From Flavobacteriaceae bacterium (GTDB taxonomy: Bacteria; Bacteroidota; Bacteroidia; Flavobacteriales; Flavobacteriaceae): a DNA stretch of 11,382 nt. Positions within the stretch are counted from its first letter, which is position 1; each line of letters begins with the position of its first letter. The stretch is taken from positions 1 through 11,382 of the forward strand of contig CANHBE010000060.1 of NCBI GenBank assembly GCA_947458575.1. The letters are read 5' to 3'. A program made the translations under genes and the position numbers. A model generated the notes under the pieces. The model made no database searches. It was not told the origin of the DNA and saw nothing but the letters and a program-made list of their open reading frames with translations. Below are positions 6,589 to 11,382 of the stretch, piece by piece.

Positions 6589-7824
6589 ATGTCAGAACTA
6601 TTATTATCCCCTGAGCAGCGCTACGCCAAAATAATAAAAGAGCAACTCAACGAAGACGGAAGCGAACTGTCAATCTTGAATTTGGGCCCCACACATCCTG
6701 CTACACATGGTATTTTTCAAAATATTCTGTTGATGGATGGCGAGCGAATTTTGGAAGCAGAACCTACCATAGGCTATATTCATCGTGCTTTTGAAAAAAT
6801 TGCCGAAAATAGACCCTTCTATCAAATTACGCCCCTGACAGACCGTATGAACTATTGCTCATCGCCCATCAATAATATGGGTTGGTGGATGACATTGGAG
6901 AAACTTTTGGGAATAGAAGTGCCTAAACGAGCACAATACCTACGGGTCATTGTTATGGAATTGGCCCGTATAACAGACCATTTGATTTGCAACTCCATTC
7001 TAGGAGTCGATACCGGAGCTTACACCGGTTTCCTTTACGTGTTTCAATTCAGAGAAAAAGTATACGAAATCTACGAAGAAATCTGTGGCGCTAGGCTAAC
7101 AACAAACATGGGAAGAATTGGTGGTTTTGAAAGAGACTGGTCTCCAGAAGCGTTTCGTAAACTCAATGTATTCCTGGAAGAATTCCCTAAAGCATGGGAA
7201 GAATTCGAAAACCTATTTGAAAGAAACAGAATATTTATAGATCGTACCGTCAATGTTGGTGCTATTTCAGCCGAAAAAGCAATGGCATATGGTTTTACTG
7301 GTCCAAATCTTCGTGCAGCTGGTGTCGACTATGATGTGCGAGTGGCTCACCCCTATTCCTCCTATGAGGATTTCGATTTTATAGTTCCTGTTGGTAAATC
7401 CGGTGACACTTACGATCGTTTCTGTGTGCGTAATGCTGAAGTTCGCGAAAGTATTAGCATCATCAAACAAGCATTGGCAAAATTACCTGAGGGACCATAT
7501 CATGCTGATGTTCCGGACTATTACTTGCCTCCGAAAGACGAAGTATATCATAACATGGAAGCGTTGATTTACCATTTTAAAATCGTGATGGGAGAAGTTC
7601 CGGTCCCAGTAGCAGAAGTATATCATGCTGTTGAAGGCGGTAACGGCGAAGTAGGATTCTATTTGGTTACAGACGGCAGTAGAACTCCGTATCGTTTGCA
7701 TTTCCGTCGCCCTTGTTTCATTTACTATCAGGCTTATCCGGAAATGATTAAAGGATCGATGCTTTCTGACGCAATTGTCATCCTTTCAAGCTTAAACGTA
7801 ATTGCAGGAGAATTGGATGCTTAA
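6589..7824 (+). CDS. nuoD: NADH:quinone oxidoreductase subunit D (49 kDa type)
   Basis: Subunit that forms, with NuoB, most of the quinone-binding cavity of complex I; it descends from the large subunit of NiFe hydrogenases. The 411 residues match the stand-alone family. Key features are GPTHPATHG (33-41) with H40, and the conserved tyrosine Y89 in DRMNYCSSP; these align with His38 and Tyr87 of Thermus Nqo4, which contact the quinone headgroup. The stretches IGYIHRAFEKIAENR, RITDHLICNSILGVDTGA and MGRIGGFERDW are also typical. The C-terminus (NVIAGELDA) is a slight variant of the usual DxxxGExD end. The start is fixed by the short gap to nuoC and an AATAA leader. The gap to nuoE is 79 bases, nearly all of it taken up by a mini-ORF. 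Confidence 0.98.
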   Translation: MSELLLSPEQRYAKIIKEQLNEDGSELSILNLGPTHPATHGIFQNILLMDGERILEAEPTIGYIHRAFEKIAENRPFYQITPLTDRMNYCSSPINNMGWWMTLEKLLGIEVPKRAQYLRVIVMELARITDHLICNSILGVDTGAYTGFLYVFQFREKVYEIYEEICGARLTTNMGRIGGFERDWSPEAFRKLNVFLEEFPKAWEEFENLFERNRIFIDRTVNVGAISAEKAMAYGFTGPNLRAAGVDYDVRVAHPYSSYEDFDFIVPVGKSGDTYDRFCVRNAEVRESISIIKQALAKLPEGPYHADVPDYYLPPKDEVYHNMEALIYHFKIVMGEVPVPVAEVYHAVEGGNGEVGFYLVTDGSRTPYRLHFRRPCFIYYQAYPEMIKGSMLSDAIVILSSLNVIAGELDA

Positions 7825-7831
7825 TAAAGAT

Positions 7832-7900
7832 ATGAATAATGAATCAGCAAGTTTGCCTCTCAATAAACAAACCGCTAGCGTGATTCAAAATTTGAAATAA
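7832..7900 (+). CDS. Possible 22-residue mini-ORF filling the nuoD-nuoE gap
   Basis: A 22-codon ATG frame starts 7 bases after the nuoD stop, preceded by TAAAGAT, and ends with TAA 3 bases before the nuoE ATG, occupying 69 of the 79 spacer bases. It is in the same frame as nuoE, with one TAA between them. The product is polar (NNES at the start, QNLK at the end), with no hydrophobic run and no family I recognise. It could be a small coupling peptide, the leftover of a longer NuoE N-terminus, or chance. Confidence 0.25.
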   Translation: MNNESASLPLNKQTASVIQNLK

Positions 7901-7903
7901 AAA

Positions 7904-8434
7904 ATGGAAAGGACACATTACAAACAGGAAATCAATATCAGTGACGCTCTCATGAGTCGTATCAACGAATTGATTAGTCACTATCCTGAAGACAAAATAA
8001 AATCTGCTCTGTTACCCGTTCTTCACGAAGTTCAAGATGCTCACGATAATTGGCTTAGCATTGAATTACAAGACAAGGTTGCCGAAATATTAAAAATCAA
8101 ACCGATTGAAGTCTATGAAGTGGTTACTTTCTATACTATGTTCAACCAGCGACCTATCGGAAAGTATATGTTTGAATTTTGCCAAACTTCGCCTTGCTGT
8201 CTCAATGGCGTTGAGAATCTTATGGATTATACCTGTAACAAACTAGGTGTAAAGGTCGGCGAACCAACAGCTGATGGCCTATTTGAAGTGAGAGGAGTCG
8301 AGTGTCTTGGTGCTTGCGGCTATGCGCCAATGATGCAATTAGGCGATTTTTATCAGGAACATTTGACTGAAGCAAAAATCGATCAGCTGATTGCTGATTG
8401 CAAAGAGAATAAAATAACGTTACACGATAAATAA
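7904..8434 (+). CDS. nuoE: NADH:quinone oxidoreductase subunit E (24 kDa type)
   Basis: Thioredoxin-like subunit of the NADH-oxidising module of complex I; it binds the 2Fe-2S cluster N1a beside NuoF. The 176 residues are in the usual range. An N-terminal helical part (to about 75) leads into the thioredoxin-like domain. All four ligands are present: C93 and C98 (C-x4-C in FCQTSPCCLNG, with an extra C99) and C134 and C138 (C-x3-C in VECLGACGYAPM). The motif EVYEVVTFYTMFN is characteristic. The start MERTHYKQE resembles NuoE N-termini I remember from Flavobacterium, and the ATG has an A-rich leader. One base separates its stop from the nuoF start. Confidence 0.97.
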   Translation: MERTHYKQEINISDALMSRINELISHYPEDKIKSALLPVLHEVQDAHDNWLSIELQDKVAEILKIKPIEVYEVVTFYTMFNQRPIGKYMFEFCQTSPCCLNGVENLMDYTCNKLGVKVGEPTADGLFEVRGVECLGACGYAPMMQLGDFYQEHLTEAKIDQLIADCKENKITLHDK

Positions 8435-8435
8435 T

Positions 8436-9803
8436 ATGTCACGAAAAATATTATTAGAGAAGATTAACGTTCCGGGCATTAAGACTTATGAGGTTTACCG
8501 CAAAGAAGGCGGCTACGCATCTGTCGAAAAAGCCTTGAAAAAAATGACTCCAGACGAAGTTGTTGAAGAAGTAAAAACTTCTGGTTTGCGCGGTCGTGGT
8601 GGTGCCGGATTCCCTGCAGGTATGAAGTGGAGTTTTATTGACAAGAAATCGGGAAAACCAAGACATTTGGTTTGCAATGCCGACGAATCAGAGCCGGGAA
8701 CTTTCAAAGATCGTTTTCTTATGGAGTATATTCCTCATTTATTAATTGAGGGAATGATTACGTCTAGTTACGCCTTGGGTGCAAATCTATCCTACATATA
8801 CATTCGTGGCGAATATATGTGGGTATATAAAATATTAGAAAAAGCCATCGCTGAAGCAAAAGCTGCAGGTTGGTTGGGGAAAAATATTTTAGGCTCAGGC
8901 TATGATTTGGATTTGTATGTTCAAATCGGCGGTGGTGCCTACATCTGTGGAGAAGAAACTGCTTTGATTGAATCTTTGGAAGGAAAGCGTGGCAATCCGC
9001 GTATCAAACCACCATTTCCTGCAGTTTCCGGACTTTGGTCAAATCCTACAGTTGTCAATAATGTTGAAACAATTGCTGCAGTGCCGTGGATTGTTAACAA
9101 TTCAGGTGCTGATTATGCCGGAATTGGAATTGGAAGATCAACCGGAACGAAGTTAATATCCGCTTCTGGACATGTTAAAAATCAAGGGGTTTTTGAAATT
9201 GAACTTGGTTTGAGTGTCTATGAATTTATGAATTCCGATGAGTATCTTGGCGGAATGATTGATGATCGTCCGCTAAAAGCATTCGTGCCGGGCGGAAGTT
9301 CTGTGCCAATCTTGCCGGCAAATCTAATTTACAAAACAGCCGCGGGAGAAGATCGTCTGATGACTTATGAGTCATTGAGTGATGGCGGATTTGCGACAGG
9401 TTCGATGTTGGGTTCAGGAGGCTTTATTGTTTATAATGATACAGCCTGTATCGTAAGAAACACCTGGAACTTCTCAAGGTTCTACCATCATGAAAGCTGC
9501 GGTCAATGTTCTCCTTGCCGAGAAGGAACCGGATGGTTGGAAAAAGTGCTCCACCGAATCGAGAATGGTCATGGACGTGAAGAAGATATTGAGTTGCTTT
9601 GGAGCATACAAAGCAAAATCGAAGGAAATACAATATGCCCGTTAGGTGATGCTGCTGCGTGGCCTGTAGCTGCCGCAATTCGTCACTTCAAAGAAGAATT
9701 TGAATATCATATTCGTTTTCCTGAAAAAATCAAAAACAGAGATCACTTTGTCAATGAACCCTATGAAAAAGTAAGGCATTTAGTAGCAAAGCAAACAGTT
9801 TAA
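8436..9803 (+). CDS. nuoF: NADH:quinone oxidoreductase subunit F (51 kDa, NADH/FMN-binding)
   Basis: Catalytic subunit where NADH reduces FMN and electrons enter cluster N3. The 455 residues are close to the family norm. The glycine-rich FMN/NADH loop is GLRGRGGAGFP (50-60). NADESEPGTFKDR follows, then the first 51-kDa signature GAYICGEETALIES (167-180). The N3 ligands are C355, C358 and C361 in ESCGQCSPCREG (the second 51-kDa signature) and C401 in TICPLGDA. A SLBB-like region (about 250-330) lies between the two halves. It is cytosolic and pairs with NuoE and NuoG. It starts one base after nuoE and is followed by a 79-base spacer holding a heptamer inverted array before nuoG. Confidence 0.98.
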   Translation: MSRKILLEKINVPGIKTYEVYRKEGGYASVEKALKKMTPDEVVEEVKTSGLRGRGGAGFPAGMKWSFIDKKSGKPRHLVCNADESEPGTFKDRFLMEYIPHLLIEGMITSSYALGANLSYIYIRGEYMWVYKILEKAIAEAKAAGWLGKNILGSGYDLDLYVQIGGGAYICGEETALIESLEGKRGNPRIKPPFPAVSGLWSNPTVVNNVETIAAVPWIVNNSGADYAGIGIGRSTGTKLISASGHVKNQGVFEIELGLSVYEFMNSDEYLGGMIDDRPLKAFVPGGSSVPILPANLIYKTAAGEDRLMTYESLSDGGFATGSMLGSGGFIVYNDTACIVRNTWNFSRFYHHESCGQCSPCREGTGWLEKVLHRIENGHGREEDIELLWSIQSKIEGNTICPLGDAAAWPVAAAIRHFKEEFEYHIRFPEKIKNRDHFVNEPYEKVRHLVAKQTV

Positions 9804-9805
9804 AA

Positions 9806-9871
9806 GTTGATTGTTGATGTTTGATAGTTGATGTAATCCCAAAAACTAACAACCGACAACCCACAACCAAC
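9806..9871. repeat. Inverted array of 7-base units in the nuoF-nuoG spacer
   Basis: Four heptamers read GTTGATT, GTTGATG, TTTGATA, GTTGATG (9806-9833). After a 10-base centre, four more read AACTAAC, AACCGAC, AACCCAC, AACCAAC (9844-9871), which are near-complements of the first type. The two 28-base arms can pair imperfectly (about 17 Watson-Crick and 2 G-T pairs of 28), best in the outermost heptamer. It has no T-run after it, so it is not a standard terminator. It starts 2 bases after the nuoF stop and ends 11 bases before the nuoG ATG. Confidence 0.7.
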
Positions 9872-9882
9872 ACACAATATTT

Positions 9883-10932
9883 ATGAAAGTAACGATAGAC
9901 GGTCAAGCCATAGAAGTAGAACCAGGAACTACAATCCTACAGGCAGCGCGTATGATCGGTGGCGAAAGCGTACCGCCGGCCATGTGCTATTATTCAAAAC
10001 TAAAAGGTAGCGGAGGTAAGTGCCGCTGTTGTTTGGTGGAAGTTTCCAAAGGAAGTGAAGCCGACCCCAGACCAATGCCAAAACTCGTAGCCTCGTGCGT
10101 TACCGGCTGTATGGATGGTATGGAAGTGAACAGCAAATCTTCTCAACGTGTGGAAGAAGCTCGAAAATCAGTTACTGAGTTTTTGCTGATTAACCATCCG
10201 CTGGACTGTCCGATTTGTGATCAAGCGGGCGAATGTGATTTGCAAAATCTAAGTTTTGAACACGGTAAATCTCAAACAAGATTTGTTGAAGAGAAGCGAA
10301 CTTTCGAGCCAGAAGATATTGGTCCAAATATTCAACTCCATATGAATCGTTGCATATTGTGCTATCGTTGTGTGATGGTAGCGGATCAATTGACAGACAA
10401 TCGTGTTCACGGTGTCTTAGACCGCGGCGACCATTCTAACATTTCGACCTGCATTTCAAAAGCTATTGATAATGAGTTCTCCGGTAACATGATTGATGTT
10501 TGTCCGGTTGGTGCATTGACTGATAAAACCTTCCGATTCAAATCGAGAGTTTGGTTTAACAAACCATATAACGCGCATAGAGATTGTTCTAAATGTTGTG
10601 GAAAAACAACGGTTTGGATGTTTGGTGATGAAATTCAAAGAGTTACCGGACGCAAAGATGAGTATCACGAAGTGGAAGAATTTATCTGTAATGAATGTCG
10701 ATTTGATCACAAAGATCCAGCAGACTGGGTTATCGAAGGTCCAAGAAAATTTGAAAAAGACTCCGTAATCAATCAAAATAACTACACTCGAAAATTAAAG
10801 AGAGTAGAGATTAATACAGAAAAGAATATATTGCTCGGTCGAGATATCGACCGAAAAAAAATCAGTATGACTTCGACGCCTTTGACCGAAGAAGATATTA
10901 TTAACCAACAAAAGCTTCACAGCAATGAATAG
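9883..10932 (+). CDS. nuoG: NADH:quinone oxidoreductase subunit G, short form
   Basis: Iron-sulfur subunit of complex I that wires NuoF to NuoI. It has 349 residues, against roughly 900 in E. coli, because the molybdopterin-oxidoreductase-like C-terminal domain is absent. Domains in order: a 2Fe-2S ferredoxin fold for N1b (C35, C47, C50, C72), the N5 ligands H105, C109, C112, C118 in HPLDCPICDQAGEC, and the N4 ligands C157, C160, C163 and C207 (RCILCYRC, VCPVG). A remnant of the fourth cluster domain carries C235, C238, C239, C269 and C272. N1b spacing is C-x11-C rather than the usual C-x10-C. The last 60 residues are charged and look flexible. The stop overlaps the nuoH start, so the shortness is natural rather than a frameshift. 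Similarly short forms occur in Flavobacteriia, as I recall. It follows the heptamer array, with AATATTT before the ATG. Confidence 0.95.
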   Translation: MKVTIDGQAIEVEPGTTILQAARMIGGESVPPAMCYYSKLKGSGGKCRCCLVEVSKGSEADPRPMPKLVASCVTGCMDGMEVNSKSSQRVEEARKSVTEFLLINHPLDCPICDQAGECDLQNLSFEHGKSQTRFVEEKRTFEPEDIGPNIQLHMNRCILCYRCVMVADQLTDNRVHGVLDRGDHSNISTCISKAIDNEFSGNMIDVCPVGALTDKTFRFKSRVWFNKPYNAHRDCSKCCGKTTVWMFGDEIQRVTGRKDEYHEVEEFICNECRFDHKDPADWVIEGPRKFEKDSVINQNNYTRKLKRVEINTEKNILLGRDIDRKKISMTSTPLTEEDIINQQKLHSNE

Positions 10933-11382
10933 TACTCTTATCATCGATAAAAGCGTCATCATTCTTATTGTATTTGCTGTTACGATGCTGATGGCTATGT
11001 ATTCTACTTGGGCAGAACGTAAAGTTGCGGCTTGGCTCCAAGACCGAATCGGCCCCAACAGAGCAGGTCCGTTGGGTTTATTACAACCTTTAGCAGATGG
11101 GCTAAAACTATTTTCGAAAGAAGAATTTGAACCCAATACGCCGAATCGATTCCTATTTTTTGTCGGTCCGGCAATTGCCATGAGCACCGCTTTGATGACC
11201 AGTGCAGTAATCCCGTGGGGCGATAAACTTCATTTGTTTGGACGCGATATTATCTTGCAAGCGACAGATATCAATGTGGCCTTACTATACATCTTTGCCA
11301 TTCTCTCCGTTGGAGTCTATGGAATTATGATCGGTGGTTGGGCTTCGAACAACAAATTCTCGCTTATGGGAGCTGTTCGTGC
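10925..11382 (+). CDS. nuoH: NADH:quinone oxidoreductase subunit H (partial, runs off right edge)
   Basis: Membrane subunit (ND1 homolog) that forms the quinone entry channel and the first part of the proton-coupling axis. Only 152 residues are in the window and no stop is reached. The family is clear from AERKVAAWLQDRIGPNRAG (30-48), LLQPLADGLKLFSKEE (52-67) and three hydrophobic helices at about 10-29, 77-97 and 116-138. The GPNR motif (43-46) and the ADxxKxxxKE pattern match E. coli NuoH. It starts at the ATG inside the end of nuoG (ATGAATAG, 8-base overlap, different frame), which points to translational coupling. The rest of the gene and presumably nuoI to nuoN lie to the right. Confidence 0.96.
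   Translation, partial: MNSTLIIDKSVIILIVFAVTMLMAMYSTWAERKVAAWLQDRIGPNRAGPLGLLQPLADGLKLFSKEEFEPNTPNRFLFFVGPAIAMSTALMTSAVIPWGDKLHLFGRDIILQATDINVALLYIFAILSVGVYGIMIGGWASNNKFSLMGAVR

Noticed and set aside
9883..10932. nuoG as a truncated pseudogene
   Set aside because: All N1b, N5 and N4 ligands are intact, the downstream DNA is nuoH and not a displaced NuoG C-terminus, and the stop overlaps the nuoH start.
10795..11187. 130-codon frame on the minus strand across the end of nuoG and start of nuoH
   Set aside because: It is antisense to two clearly coding frames, shows no family features and has no promoter that I can see. The same holds for the 125-codon minus frame at 1514-1891 and the 109-codon one at 2808-3137.

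Overview
The window looks like a piece of chromosome from a Bacteroidota bacterium, most likely Flavobacteriaceae. The evidence is AT-rich DNA, gene leaders without Shine-Dalgarno sequences but rich in A, promoters of the Bacteroidota type (TTG, about 19 bases, TAnnTTTG), separate nuoC and nuoD genes, and a naturally short NuoG. I see no sign of phage, plasmid, CRISPR or insertion sequence.

Layout. Positions 1-2021 hold the C-terminal part of an RND-family efflux permease that runs in from the left edge. It converges on a small gene for an exported MORN-repeat protein on the minus strand (2082-2402), and the two share a bidirectional terminator. A 367-base spacer follows. It holds the MORN gene's promoter, a repeat-like element of two poly-A-loop hairpins, and the promoter of aspS. 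Then come aspS (aspartyl-tRNA synthetase, 2770-4521) and a cold-shock-domain gene (4649-4849) that ends in a strong terminator.

From 5004 onward the window is the start of a respiratory complex I (NADH:quinone oxidoreductase) operon in the order nuoA-B-C-D-E-F-G-H, cut by the right edge inside nuoH. NuoE, NuoF and NuoG form the NADH-oxidising module (FMN and Fe-S clusters). NuoB, NuoC and NuoD form the connecting module that carries electrons to quinone. NuoA and NuoH are membrane subunits. The remaining subunits (I to N) would be expected to the right. Spacing is tight: 3, 17 and 1 bases for B/C, C/D and E/F, and an 8-base overlap for G/H. The three wider spacers each hold something: a mini-ORF before nuoB, another before nuoE, and an inverted array of 7-base units before nuoG.

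Most of the window is housekeeping, and I find no convincing new multi-gene system. The items most worth a second look are the short NuoG with a rearranged cysteine set in its last domain, the heptamer array between nuoF and nuoG, the repeat-like element upstream of aspS, and three mini-ORFs next to nuo starts.
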